Shown: in pieces, positions 1 to 8,817 of the stretch
Position numbering within the stretch: the stretch's first letter is position 1
How the letters are laid out: each line of letters starts with the position of its first letter
Origin: Burkholderia sp. Ax-1719
GTDB lineage: Bacteria > Pseudomonadota > Gammaproteobacteria > Burkholderiales > Burkholderiaceae
Assembly: GCF_011753055.1 (NCBI RefSeq)
Contig: NZ_VWWJ01000039.1
Span: forward strand, 1-55,468
Length of the DNA: 55,468 nucleotides
Direction: 5' to 3'
The notes under the pieces: model-generated
Database searches by the model: none
Told to the model about the DNA's origin: nothing
The model's input: only the letters and a program-made list of their open reading frames with translations
Position numbers and translations under genes: made by a program

Positions 1-1312
1 GCCAGCCGAGGCGCGCCGCGCCCAGCGCCGCGCCGGTTTCGCCGCCGCCGTGCTGGCGCGTGGGCGTGTCGAAGGCATCGGCCACCAGTTGCGCCCAGTA
101 GGCGCTGCGCGCGCCGCCGCCCAGCATCGACAGCGGGCCCACTTCCGTACCGGCGGCGCGCAGGGCGTCGAGGCCATCGGTGAGCGCGAGCGTCACGCCT
201 TCGAGTACCGCATAGCCGAGCAGCGCGCGATCCGTCGCGTGCGTCATGCCGAAAAACACGCCTTGCGCGTACGGGTCGTTGTGCGGCGTGCGCTCGCCCG
301 AAAGATACGGCAGGAACAGCGGCGCGTGCGGCAGCGTGCGCGTATCGAGTTTCTCGACTTCGGCGAGCAGAGTGGGCTCGTCGGTGCCGGTGAGCTTGCA
401 GACCCAGCGCAGGCAACTGGCCGCCGAGAGCACCACGCTCATCTGATGCCAGCGATCGGGAATCGCGTGGCAGAACGCATGCACGGCGGAAGCCGGATTG
501 GGCGCGAAGCGATCGCCGATCACGCAAAGCACGCCCGAGGTGCCCAGCGACACGAAGCCATCGCCCGGCTGCACCGCGCCGATGCCAATCGCGCTGGTGG
601 CGTTGTCGCCGCCGCCTGCGGCCACCACCACGTCGTCACGCAGACCGAATTCGCGCGCCACTGACGGCAGCAGCGTGCCGGACGGCGCACTGCCTTCAGC
701 GAGCGACGGCATCTGCGCACGCGTCATATTGCAGGCGTCGAGCAGGGCGTCGGACCAGTCGCGTTTGGCCACATCGAGCCACAGCGTGCCCGCCGCATCG
801 GACGGATCGGACACCTTGCCGCCCGTGAGCTTCAGGCGCAGCCAGTCCTTGGGCAGCAGCACACAGGCGGTCTGGCGGAACAGATCGGGTTCGTGACGCG
901 CGACCCACAGCAGCTTGGGCGCGGTGAAGCCCGGCATCGCCAGATTGCCCGCCACGCGATGCAGCTGCGGCGCGCGCGCGGTGAGTTCGGCGCATTCATC
1001 GACGGCGCGCATGTCGTTCCAGAGGATCGCGGGACGCAGCACGGTGTCGTGTTTGTCGAGCAGCACCGCGCCGTGCATCTGCCCGGACAGGCCGATACCG
1101 CGTACTTCGGCGAATTCATGCGGATGCTTCGCGCGCAGCGCGGCGAGCGCCTGGCGCGTGCCGTCCCACCAGTCGGCGGGACTCTGCTCGGCCCAGCGCG
1201 GATGCGGACGAGACACCGTGAACGGCGAGCCCGCGGTGCCGATCACGCGGCCGTCGGGCGCGAGCAGCAGAACTTTTACTTCGGAGGTGCCGAGGTCGAT
1301 GCCGAGATACAT
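1..1312 (-). CDS. xylB: Xylulokinase, C-terminus cut by window edge
   Basis: FGGY-family sugar kinase that phosphorylates D-xylulose to D-xylulose 5-phosphate, feeding the pentose phosphate pathway. Seen: an N-terminal phosphate-binding motif (MYLGIDLGTSEVKVLLL), the QMHG and LWNDMR motifs typical of xylulokinases, and a GGGDNATSAIG segment carrying the probable catalytic Asp. About 437 codons are present of a family length near 490, so roughly 50 residues lie beyond the left edge. It lies 129 bases downstream of a polyol dehydrogenase on the same strand. Together they would turn D-arabinitol into xylulose and then xylulose 5-phosphate. The ATG at 1312 is chosen because it sits directly on the conserved N-terminus. 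Confidence 0.93.
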   Translation of the reverse strand, partial: MYLGIDLGTSEVKVLLLAPDGRVIGTAGSPFTVSRPHPRWAEQSPADWWDGTRQALAALRAKHPHEFAEVRGIGLSGQMHGAVLLDKHDTVLRPAILWNDMRAVDECAELTARAPQLHRVAGNLAMPGFTAPKLLWVARHEPDLFRQTACVLLPKDWLRLKLTGGKVSDPSDAAGTLWLDVAKRDWSDALLDACNMTRAQMPSLAEGSAPSGTLLPSVAREFGLRDDVVVAAGGGDNATSAIGIGAVQPGDGFVSLGTSGVLCVIGDRFAPNPASAVHAFCHAIPDRWHQMSVVLSAASCLRWVCKLTGTDEPTLLAEVEKLDTRTLPHAPLFLPYLSGERTPHNDPYAQGVFFGMTHATDRALLGYAVLEGVTLALTDGLDALRAAGTEVGPLSMLGGGARSAYWAQLVADAFDTPTRQHGGGETGAALGAARLGW

Positions 1313-1441
1313 GGGCGCGCGCACAGTTCGTCTAGGTGGAGGCGCTACTTTAGCCGCGCGGGCAGGACGACGCCATGCGCGCCGACCCGAGGGCGCGGCG
1401 CGCGTCCGGTTGATATCGGAAAAAGCGTGTCGCGTGTGCCG

Positions 1442-2848
1442 TCACGCGCGGGCGCCGCGTTGCGCCAGCCACGCGTCGACGCGCGCGAGCGCATCGCGCA
1501 ACGCCGCCAAAAGCGGTGCGCTGCCCGCGAGGCTGCCCCACAGCAGCTTGTCGGCGGCGAAGGCTTCGAGCGGATCGTGCGCCTCGAACATCTTCGCCAC
1601 GGACGGCCCGTCCATCACGCCGTCCTGATACTGGTAGGGCAACGTTCCCGCGTTCCAGCGCTGCAAAAAGCGCAGGAACAGCGCGGGCAGAATCGCCGTG
1701 GCGGCAGGCGTCGCGCCCGCAGCGATGCGCTGCGCGATGGTCGGCGCGATAAAGCCGGGGATCTTCGAAAAGCCGTCGGCGGCTACGCGCTGGTTGGTGT
1801 CCTGGATATACGGATTGCTGAAGCGTTCGAGCACCACGTCGCGATATTTCGCCAGATCGAGCGGGCTGGGCGTGAGACAAGGGATCACGTCCTCGGTCAC
1901 GTAGGCGCGCGCGAAGGCCTGAATGTCGCTATCGACGGTGCCTTCGTGGATGAAGTCGAGGCCCACCAGCGTGCCCGCCCACGCGATGCAGCTATGCGTG
2001 GCGTTGAGGATGCGGATCTTCGCCTCCTCGTAAGGCATCACGGATTCCACCATTTCCGCGCCCGCGCGCTCCCAGGCAGGGCGGCCCGCGCAGAAGTGAT
2101 CCTCGATCACCCACTGGATGAACGCTTCTCCCATCACGGGGCAGGCGTCGTCGACGCCGGTGGCGGCTTTGACGCGCTCGCGCACGTCGGGCGTGGGGCG
2201 CGGCGTGATGCGGTCGACCATCGAATCGGGGCAGGCCGTGTTGGCGTCGAACCATTCGCGCAGCGCCATCGCGCCGCGCAGGCCGAGGAATTCGCGCATG
2301 CCCGCGTGAAAGCGCTTGCCGTTGCTGCGCAGGTTGTCGCAGGTTTGCAGCGTGACGGGCGCGCCGCCGCGCTGCATGCGCGCTTCCAGAATCGCGGCGA
2401 GCGCGCCGTAGATGGTGGAGCGCGCACCGTTCAGATCGGCGGCCAGATCGGGATTGGCGGTGTCGAGGCGGTCGTGCTCGTCGAGGTAGTAGCCGCCTTC
2501 GGTGACCGTGAAAGCGATGATCTTGCAGGCTGGATCGGCGCCTGCTTCAACGAGGCTCGCCAGATCCGCCGACCACGGCAGCACGCGCGTAATCGAATGG
2601 ATCTGCTCGTAATGACGCTCGCCCTGTGGCGTGACGGTTTCGAGCGTGTAGACGCCTTTTTGCGCGGCCAGGGCGTCCATCACGGGATTCATATCGGCGC
2701 GGATATTGCCCACGGTTAGCGACCACGCGGGCTCGTCGGGCTGACGCGTGAGGTTCACGCGATGCAGATACCACGCCTGATGCGCCCGGTGAAACGACCC
2801 GGCGCCGATGTGCAGGATCACGTTCGCGTCGCTGCGTGCGCTGTCCAT
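1442..2848 (-). CDS. Polyol (D-arabinitol/mannitol type) 2-dehydrogenase
   Basis: Long-chain polyol dehydrogenase, 468 aa, oxidising a sugar alcohol to a ketose with NAD. Seen: the N-terminal dinucleotide-binding stretch HIGAGSFHRAH (residues 13-23) and a K-x4-N-x2-H signature (K277, N282, H285) in KIRILNATHS, which matches the catalytic Lys/Asn/His of Pseudomonas mannitol 2-dehydrogenase. The reading frame stays open upstream to 3094, but the ATG at 2848 has an AGGAG ribosome site and starts at the conserved N-terminus. The xylulokinase downstream suggests D-arabinitol rather than mannitol as substrate, since xylulose is the product; that is inference. Alternative: mannitol or sorbitol dehydrogenase. 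Confidence 0.9.
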   Translation of the reverse strand: MDSARSDANVILHIGAGSFHRAHQAWYLHRVNLTRQPDEPAWSLTVGNIRADMNPVMDALAAQKGVYTLETVTPQGERHYEQIHSITRVLPWSADLASLVEAGADPACKIIAFTVTEGGYYLDEHDRLDTANPDLAADLNGARSTIYGALAAILEARMQRGGAPVTLQTCDNLRSNGKRFHAGMREFLGLRGAMALREWFDANTACPDSMVDRITPRPTPDVRERVKAATGVDDACPVMGEAFIQWVIEDHFCAGRPAWERAGAEMVESVMPYEEAKIRILNATHSCIAWAGTLVGLDFIHEGTVDSDIQAFARAYVTEDVIPCLTPSPLDLAKYRDVVLERFSNPYIQDTNQRVAADGFSKIPGFIAPTIAQRIAAGATPAATAILPALFLRFLQRWNAGTLPYQYQDGVMDGPSVAKMFEAHDPLEAFAADKLLWGSLAGSAPLLAALRDALARVDAWLAQRGARA

Positions 2849-3193
2849 AACTGTCTCCTGATTTTTTTGCCCTGATTCGTGCTCTGAGGGCGCGCGCATT
2901 TTGCGTGCGCCATAGCCACATGCGTGGCGGCTTGCGTGAGCATTTGCTCTTTTGATGAACGAATGATCGTATTCGGTCGGGCGAAAGTCAAGACGGCAGC
3001 AGCGGGATTTCGCTGATGCGGTGCGAAGAAAGGGGATAAGAGGGCGCGACCGTGCACGCCGGGGAGTGGCTTGGGCGCGGTTGTTGTGGCGCACAACGTT
3101 GCGCTAGATCGAGTTTCAGGCGGATTGCGGAAAGCCAGCCACTGCGCCTCGTGCTATCCTGTGCATTACATTTGCGATGCAAAAGGAGCCGCG
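2849..3193. other. 345-base intergenic region between divergent genes
   Basis: Spacer between the polyol dehydrogenase (leftward) and the antitoxin gene (rightward). It contains a perfect inverted repeat GTTGTG-GCG-CACAAC at 3083-3097 and the short palindromes next to the antitoxin start that are listed separately. I see no coding sequence here; the frame extending from the dehydrogenase lacks a plausible start. Confidence 0.5.
3162..3183 (+). promoter_or_regulatory. Possible antitoxin operator
   Basis: Two nested inverted repeats lie just before the antitoxin start: TGCAT (3162-3166) with ATGCA (3177-3181), and TTTGC-GAT-GCAAA (3171-3183). Toxin-antitoxin operons are usually repressed by their antitoxin at such sites next to the ribosome site. 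The arms are short, so this is tentative. Confidence 0.3.
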
Positions 3194-3460
3194 ATGAAAA
3201 CTGCCACGATGCCCGCGCTGCGCGTTGACCCGGAACTGCGTTCGGCGGCCGAAGATTTGCTCAACGATAACGAATCGCTGTCCTCATTCATGGAAGCGGC
3301 GCTGCGTGAAGGCGTGGCGCGCCGGCGGCTTCAGCGTGATTTCGTTGCGCGCGGGCTGGATTCGCGCGCGCAGGCACGGCGCGACAACGAATATTTTGCT
3401 GCTGACGATGTGCATGCCGAACTCGAAAGCATGCTGAACACAGCGAGGAAGAACGGGTGA
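3194..3460 (+). CDS. Antitoxin of a ParDE-like pair (YlcI/YnfO-like)
   Basis: Small 88-aa protein with an N-terminal MPALRVDPELRSAAEDLL stretch followed by helices, as in ribbon-helix-helix antitoxins of the YlcI/YnfO type, and a charged C-terminal tail (ARRDNEYF onward) that would wrap the toxin. The ATG at 3194 is preceded by AAAGGAG. The stop codon overlaps the GTG start of the ParE-like toxin by four bases, so the two are translationally coupled. It would neutralise the toxin and repress the operon; that role rests on family knowledge. The open frame extends upstream to 3071 but lacks a ribosome site there. Confidence 0.8.
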   Translation: MKTATMPALRVDPELRSAAEDLLNDNESLSSFMEAALREGVARRRLQRDFVARGLDSRAQARRDNEYFAADDVHAELESMLNTARKNG

Positions 3461-3777
3461 GTTTTCGTGTGCGCTACACCCGTGGGGCGCGCGACGACCT
3501 CAAGCGGCTTTACGCGTATCTGCTGGAACGCGATGTCGAAGCTGCTACACGTGCCCTCGATGCGATTCGCAAGGCCGCTGACTTGCTGTGCGATTTCCCG
3601 TTCACGTGCCGTAAGGTCGATGATTCCAACCCGTTTCTACGCGAACTGTTGATTTCATTCGGCGGCTCGGGTTACGTCGCGCTGTTTGAGATCGAAGGGG
3701 CGCAAGGCGACGCCGACCCGGAGCACTACGTCACGATTCTCGCCGTTCGCCATCAGCGCGAAGACGACTACCACTGA
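3457..3777 (+). CDS. ParE/RelE-superfamily toxin
   Basis: 106-aa toxin. Seen: the N-terminal RVRYTRGARDDLKRLYAYL helix pair and the C-terminal AVRHQREDDY ending that is characteristic of ParE-type toxins. Known ParE proteins inhibit DNA gyrase; RelE relatives cut mRNA, and the C-terminal motif fits ParE better. It starts with GTG inside the antitoxin stop (GTGA overlap). It lies between the polyol genes and miaA and converges on miaA with only 8 bases between them. Confidence 0.85.
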   Translation: MSFRVRYTRGARDDLKRLYAYLLERDVEAATRALDAIRKAADLLCDFPFTCRKVDDSNPFLRELLISFGGSGYVALFEIEGAQGDADPEHYVTILAVRHQREDDYH

Positions 3778-3785
3778 GCACACGA

Positions 3786-4760
3786 TCAGGCGCTGACGCG
3801 CTCCACCGCCGCCACCGCCTGCGCCGTCAAATCAGCCGCACAGCAATCGACCACAATGCGCTCCGGCATCGCGCGCAGCCACGTCAGCTGGCGCTTGCAG
3901 AGCTGACGCGTGGCGAATACACCCTTATCGCGCATGGTCGCGTAGTCGATTTCGCCGTCCAGATATTCCCACGCCTGGCGATAACCCACGCAGCGCATCG
4001 ACGGCATATCCGCGTTCAGATCGCCGCGCGCGCGCAGCGTCTTCACTTCGTCGAGCAGACCGTTCGCCAGCATCGCGTCGAAGCGCTGCTCGATGCGCTT
4101 GTGCAGCACGCTGCGATCCGACGGCTCCAGCGCGATCGGCACGAAGCGGTAGCGCGCGGCGTCGTCCGTGGCGGCCTGGCGCGGCGCAGCCAGCAGCGTC
4201 GACATCGGCTGGCCGGTCAGCAGGTAGATTTCCAGCGCGCGCTGGATGCGCTGCGAGTCGTTGGGTGCGAGGCGCGCGGCGGTGGGCGGATCGACTTCGG
4301 CCAGACGCGCGTGCAGCGCGGGCCAGCCGTCGCGGGCCGCGTCGGCGTCGAGCTGTGCGCGCACGGCGGCGTCGGCGGTCGGCAGATCGTTGAGGCCTTG
4401 CGTGAGCGCCTTGTAGTAGAGCATCGTGCCGCCCACCAGCAAGGGCACGTTGCCGCGCGCGACGATCTCGCCCGTCACGCGCAGCGCGTCGGCGCGGAAG
4501 TTGGCGGCGGAGTAGGCGTCGGCGGGATCGACGATATCGATCAGGTGATGCACCGCCGCCGCGCGTTCCTGCGCGTCGGGCTTGGCCGTGCCGATGTCCA
4601 TGCCGCGATACACCAGCGCCGAATCGACGCTGACGATTTCGATTTCGCGCCCGCGCGCCCGCGATTGCGCGGTAAATTCCAGCGCCGACGCCGTTTTGCC
4701 CGATGCGGTCGGGCCCAGCAGGCACGCGACCGGAAGTACGTGATTCACCATCTCTGCCAT
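3786..4760 (-). CDS. miaA: tRNA dimethylallyltransferase
   Basis: Adds a dimethylallyl group to A37 of tRNAs that read UNN codons. 324 aa. Seen: the P-loop GPTASGKT (residues 16-23), the SVDSALVYRGMDIGTAKP substrate motif and CVGYRQAWEYLDG near the C-terminus. It starts one base after the mutL stop, so mutL-miaA form an operon and are probably coupled; the same order occurs in many proteobacteria. The ATG at 4760 is used; a second in-frame ATG follows three codons later. Confidence 0.97.
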   Translation of the reverse strand: MAEMVNHVLPVACLLGPTASGKTASALEFTAQSRARGREIEIVSVDSALVYRGMDIGTAKPDAQERAAAVHHLIDIVDPADAYSAANFRADALRVTGEIVARGNVPLLVGGTMLYYKALTQGLNDLPTADAAVRAQLDADAARDGWPALHARLAEVDPPTAARLAPNDSQRIQRALEIYLLTGQPMSTLLAAPRQAATDDAARYRFVPIALEPSDRSVLHKRIEQRFDAMLANGLLDEVKTLRARGDLNADMPSMRCVGYRQAWEYLDGEIDYATMRDKGVFATRQLCKRQLTWLRAMPERIVVDCCAADLTAQAVAAVERVSA

Positions 4761-4761
4761 C

Positions 4762-6972
4762 TCACTGACCGCGCATGAAAAGACGATCGAGATCGGCGAG
4801 CGTGAGCTGATACCACGTCGGGCGGCCGTGGTTGCACTGGTCGGCGCGTTCGGTGGCTTCCATCTGGCGCAGCAGCGCGTTCATCTCGTCGAGCGTGAGA
4901 CGACGGTTGGCGCGCACCGCGTGGTGACAGGCGAGCGTGCCCAGCATTTCGTGCTGGCGCTCGGTCAGCACGCGCGAGCCGCCGTAGGCGTGCAGATCCG
5001 CGAGCACGGCGCGAGCGAGCGCCTGCAGATCGGCGTCCTTGAGCAGCGCGGGCACGGCGCGGATCGCAATCGAGGTCGGCGAGAGCACCGCGAGGTCGAA
5101 GCCCAGCGCTTCGAGCGTGGCCTTTTCTTCTTCGACGGTGCCGGTTTCGATCGGATCCGCCGTCATCGAAACCGGAATCAGCAGCGGTTGCACTGCCAGC
5201 GAGCGTTCGGCCAGCGCGTGCTTGAACTGCTCGTAGAGGATGCGTTCGTGCGCGGCGTGCATATCGACGATCACGAGGCCGCGCGCGTTCTGCGCGAGCA
5301 CGTAGATGCCGTGCACCTGACCCAACGCGAAACCGAGCGGATGATCGTCGCGGGCGTCGAAGGGCGCTTGCGCGGCGCTGGACTGCGCGTCGAACAGCGC
5401 GCCGGCTTCGGCGGCTTGCGTGACGGTCGAGCCATCGGCCGTGCCTGCGCCGACGTCCTTGCGGCCGAACAGCGCGTCGTAAAGCGCGAGCGGCTGCGCT
5501 ACCGGCAGCGAGCCTTGCTGCATGCGCGACTGGCGTAGCCAGGTGTTGCCGCTGGACGAACCGCCTGCGCCGCTTGACGCACCCGCGCTGCCCGAGCCAA
5601 AGCCCGACGAACGCGAACCACTCGATCCGCCGAAACCGCTGCCCGATCCGCCAAAACTGCTCGCCACGCTGGCCGTACCGAATTGGCCCGATCCCGCGCC
5701 AAAGCTCGCCGCCGAACCGCCGCCGACGACGCCAAGCGAACCCGTGCCAGCCGTCGCGCCCGACGTCAGCCCAACCGATCCGCCGAGCACGCCCGCGCCT
5801 GGCATGGCGCGCGGCTCGATCATCGCGGAATGGCCGCCCGATGTGGTTTCGGGCGAGGCGCCCGCGTGCCGGGCGAGCGCGCGCTGCACCGCATGGAACA
5901 CGAACTGGTGAATCGAGCGCGAATCGCGGAAACGCACTTCGATCTTCGACGGATGCACGTTCACATCGACGGCCTCGGGCGGCAGATCGAGGAACAGCAC
6001 GTAGGACGGGTAACGGTCGCCGTGCAGCACGTCTTCGTAGGCGGCGCGCACGGCGTGCGTGAGCAGCTTGTCGCGCACGAAGCGGCCGTTGACGAAGAAG
6101 TACTGTTGATCGGCGCGATTACGGCTCGCGGTAGGCAGACCCGCGCAGCCGTAGACGGCGAGCGGCCCCGCGCGCTCGTCGAGCGGCAGGTGGGCCGTGG
6201 CGAACACCTCGCCGAGAATCTTCGAGACGCGCGTGGATGGATCGCTCGCGTTCCAGTGTTCGACCGCGCGGCCGTTGTGCAGCACGGAGATCGCCACGTC
6301 CGGACGCGCGAGCGCGCTGCGTCGGATCATCTCCAGGCAATGGCCGAGTTCGGTCTGCTCGCTTTTCAGGAATTTGCGGCGTGCGGGCGTGTTGAAGTAC
6401 AGCTCGCGCACTTCGATGGTGGTGCCCTGGCCGCCTGCGGCGGGTGAGAGCGCGCCGGTGTTGGCGTCGATCTTCATCGCGTGCGCGGCGCTGGCGGGGC
6501 GGCTCGTGATCGACATCTCGGCGACCGAGGCGATCGAGGCGAGCGCTTCGCCGCGAAACCCGAGCGTCGCGACGCTTTCGAGTTCGGCGAGCGAGCGGAT
6601 CTTGCTGGTGGCGTGGCGCGTCAGCGCGAGCGGCAGTTCGCCTTCGGGAATGCCGCAGCCGTCGTCGGCGATCGAAATGCGCTTTACGCCGCCTTCGTCG
6701 AGCAGGATGCGCAGCGTGCTCGCGCCCGCGTCGAGCGCGTTTTCGAGCAGCTCCTTCACCACCGAGGCGGGGCGCTCGACCACTTCGCCCGCCGCGATCT
6801 GGCTGATGAGCTGATCGGGCAGCGCCTGGATCGCACGCGCGGGCTGGGCCACGCGTGGCTCGTGCGGCGCGGGCGCTTCGTGCGTCTCGGGCGCTGGGCT
6901 TTCGGTGGCGGAAGCGGCGTCGATGGCCGCGTCGGGCGCGGCAGCGCCGCTGGGATCGAGATTCTCGGACAT
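4762..6972 (-). CDS. mutL: DNA mismatch repair protein MutL
   Basis: Matchmaker and probable nicking enzyme of mismatch repair, 736 aa. Seen: GHKL ATPase motifs (ELLENALDAGA, DDGCGIP, GFRGEALASI) in the N-terminal third; a long Gly/Ser-rich linker; and a C-terminal domain with DMHA-x2-E-x4-E (about 570-581), ACHHAVRA and CNHGRP. This motif set marks MutL proteins that are metal-dependent endonucleases, as in Neisseria, and fits bacteria without MutH. The ATG at 6972 has no ribosome site and follows a TATAAT box by 7 bases. About 45 Ala/Pro-rich residues precede the conserved core, so a later start cannot be excluded. Confidence 0.96.
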   Translation of the reverse strand: MSENLDPSGAAAPDAAIDAASATESPAPETHEAPAPHEPRVAQPARAIQALPDQLISQIAAGEVVERPASVVKELLENALDAGASTLRILLDEGGVKRISIADDGCGIPEGELPLALTRHATSKIRSLAELESVATLGFRGEALASIASVAEMSITSRPASAAHAMKIDANTGALSPAAGGQGTTIEVRELYFNTPARRKFLKSEQTELGHCLEMIRRSALARPDVAISVLHNGRAVEHWNASDPSTRVSKILGEVFATAHLPLDERAGPLAVYGCAGLPTASRNRADQQYFFVNGRFVRDKLLTHAVRAAYEDVLHGDRYPSYVLFLDLPPEAVDVNVHPSKIEVRFRDSRSIHQFVFHAVQRALARHAGASPETTSGGHSAMIEPRAMPGAGVLGGSVGLTSGATAGTGSLGVVGGGSAASFGAGSGQFGTASVASSFGGSGSGFGGSSGSRSSGFGSGSAGASSGAGGSSSGNTWLRQSRMQQGSLPVAQPLALYDALFGRKDVGAGTADGSTVTQAAEAGALFDAQSSAAQAPFDARDDHPLGFALGQVHGIYVLAQNARGLVIVDMHAAHERILYEQFKHALAERSLAVQPLLIPVSMTADPIETGTVEEEKATLEALGFDLAVLSPTSIAIRAVPALLKDADLQALARAVLADLHAYGGSRVLTERQHEMLGTLACHHAVRANRRLTLDEMNALLRQMEATERADQCNHGRPTWYQLTLADLDRLFMRGQ

Positions 6973-6979
6973 GCGCGCA

Positions 6980-6985
6980 ATTATA
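6980..6985 (-). promoter_or_regulatory. TATAAT box of mutL
   Basis: On the minus strand a perfect TATAAT ends 7 bases before the mutL ATG. Transcription would begin at or within a base of the start codon. No good -35 hexamer stands 16-18 bases upstream, which weakens the call. Confidence 0.5.
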
Positions 6986-7219
6986 ACGACTCGGGCGGCA
7001 GCCCTTACGGCCCCGGTTTTGTCTCCGATTGGCGCGCTTTGGCCGTGCATTGCGCGCATTTTTGCGGTTTTTCGCGGGAATTTTTCGTGACGCCGGGCAC
7101 TTTCTGTATCATGGCGCGGTCAATTTTGCTTCTCGCGCAACACCGGTTTCGCGCGCCATGAATCGTCACTTACCAGGGACGAAAAAGCGCGCTGGAGCCA
7201 TGACCAATAAGGGACACTT

Positions 7220-7906
7220 TTGGATACGCTGCTGCAGTTCGTCAACCTTGTCTTGCACATCGACAAGTTTCTCGGAGTCTTCATCCACCAGTACGGCGCC
7301 TGGGTCTATGCGGTGCTGTTCCTGATCGTGTTCTGCGAGACCGGCCTCGTGATCCTGCCGTTCCTGCCGGGCGACTCGCTGCTGTTCATCGGCGGCGCGT
7401 TTGCGGCCACGCATGAAATGAACCTTGGCGCGCTGCTCACGCTGCTGATCGTCGCGGCGGTCACGGGCAACACGCTCAACTATCTGATCGGCCGCGCGAT
7501 CGGGCCGAAGGTGTTCAACACAAGCATTCCTGTGCTCGAACGCTTCCTCGACCGCGCCGCGCTGCAGAAAACCCACGACTTCTATGAGCGCCACGGCGGC
7601 AAGACCATCGTGCTGGCGCGTTTCATTCCGGTCGTGCGCACGTTCGCGCCTTTCGTCGCAGGCGTCTCGCAGATGAGCATGCAGCGCTTCCAGCTCTTCA
7701 ATATCGCGGGCGCGCTGTTCTGGGTGCTGCTGCTGGTGCTGCTGGGCTTCTTCTTCGGCAATATTCCGTTTATTCGCCAGTACCTCAACATCATCGTGCT
7801 GGTGGGTATCGGCGCGGCTATCGTGCCGGTGGTGCTGGGCGGCCTGTGGAAGATGATGCGCAAGAGCGGCGGCGGCAATGCCGTGCGCGGGCCGAACGGC
7901 AACTGA
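7220..7906 (+). CDS. DedA family membrane protein
   Basis: 228-aa integral membrane protein of the DedA (SNARE-associated/VTT) family, linked to recycling of undecaprenyl phosphate or other lipids and to membrane potential. Seen: FCETGLVILPFLPGDSLLF with the conserved acidic residue and PGDS, GRAIGPKVF, and the ERHGGKTIVLARFIPVVRT segment with the two essential arginines; several hydrophobic helices follow. The start is a TTG at 7220 with AAGGGAC upstream; the nearby ATG at 7200 is in another frame. It converges with the MscS gene across a shared terminator. Confidence 0.93.
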   Translation: MDTLLQFVNLVLHIDKFLGVFIHQYGAWVYAVLFLIVFCETGLVILPFLPGDSLLFIGGAFAATHEMNLGALLTLLIVAAVTGNTLNYLIGRAIGPKVFNTSIPVLERFLDRAALQKTHDFYERHGGKTIVLARFIPVVRTFAPFVAGVSQMSMQRFQLFNIAGALFWVLLLVLLGFFFGNIPFIRQYLNIIVLVGIGAAIVPVVLGGLWKMMRKSGGGNAVRGPNGN

Positions 7907-7931
7907 TCGAGCCGCATCGACGCGCTTCATG

Positions 7932-7969
7932 AAAAAAACGGCATCGCCCGCAAGGACGATGCCGTTTTT
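7932..7969. terminator. Bidirectional terminator, dedA/mscS
   Basis: A perfect 13-bp stem flanks a 10-base loop, with A-run and T-run at the ends (arms 7934-7946 and 7957-7969). It serves the convergent dedA and MscS genes. Confidence 0.9.
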
Positions 7970-7983
7970 CTTTGCCTGGCGCT

Positions 7984-8817
7984 TTACGTGGCTTGCGGGC
8001 CTTGCTGGCCGATGCGCCGGATGATCGAAGGCGTTTCCGGCGTCGGGTAGCCGGCGTCACGGAAGGTTTCGACGATCGCGCGGTTGGTGTCGAAATACAC
8101 CTGCCAGTACGTGTCGTTGTTCGTGTACGGCCGCACGGCCAGCAGCGGCCCTTCGGGCGTGAACGAGAGAATCTCCACATCCGGCGCGGGGTCCGCGGCG
8201 ACGTTCGGAATCTTTGCGATGGCCGCGCGCAGGCGGCTGGCCGCATCGACGGGATCGACGCCATTGGCGATCTTCGCGGTGAGTTCGACGCGGCGCACGG
8301 GCGTGGCGCTGTAGTTCGAGATCGTGTCCGAAAAGATCTTGTTGTTGCCGATGATGTTCACGACGTTGTCGGGCGAGATGATGGTCGTGCCGAAGATGCC
8401 CAGTTCCTTCACCGTCCCCGTCACGCCGCCCGCCGTCACGAAGTCGCCCACCTTGAACGGGCGCAGCACCTGCATGAACACGCCCGCCGCGAAGTGCGCA
8501 AGCAGACCGCCCCACGCCGTGCCGATCGCCAGACCCAGGCCCGCGAGCAGTGCCGCGAACGAAGTCGTCTGCACGCCGAACACCTGCAGGATCGCCAGCA
8601 CCAGGATCAGGTTCAGCACCGCCGCGAGAATCGAGCTCAGATAATGCGCGAGCGTGGGATCGACGCGCTCGTTGCGCCCGAGCATCTTGCGCAGGAAGCC
8701 CGCGACCAGATTGATCGCCCAGCGGCCGACGATCCACAGCACGATGGCCGCCAGAACCTTGGTCCCGAAGTCGATGCCTCGGGTCATGATGAATACGCGG
8801 ATGGTTTCGAGATCCAA
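7984..8817 (-). CDS. Small-conductance mechanosensitive channel (MscS family)
   Basis: 277-aa channel that releases solutes when membrane tension rises. Seen: two hydrophobic helices in the first 80 residues, the glycine/alanine-rich pore helix GLGLAIGTAWGGLLAHFAAG, then the beta domain (LRPFKVGDFV, ISPDNVVNIIGNNKI) and the alpha/beta C-terminal domain. A TTG at 8817 with GAGGG upstream is preferred; the frame is open to 8988 but that extension lacks membrane character. An ATG 12 codons further in is the alternative. Confidence 0.92.
   Translation of the reverse strand: MDLETIRVFIMTRGIDFGTKVLAAIVLWIVGRWAINLVAGFLRKMLGRNERVDPTLAHYLSSILAAVLNLILVLAILQVFGVQTTSFAALLAGLGLAIGTAWGGLLAHFAAGVFMQVLRPFKVGDFVTAGGVTGTVKELGIFGTTIISPDNVVNIIGNNKIFSDTISNYSATPVRRVELTAKIANGVDPVDAASRLRAAIAKIPNVAADPAPDVEILSFTPEGPLLAVRPYTNNDTYWQVYFDTNRAIVETFRDAGYPTPETPSIIRRIGQQGPQAT

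Noticed and set aside
893..2719. 608-codon open frame on the plus strand
   Set aside because: It is antisense to xylB and the polyol dehydrogenase, Arg/Ala/His-rich, and has no family motifs; a GC-rich shadow frame.
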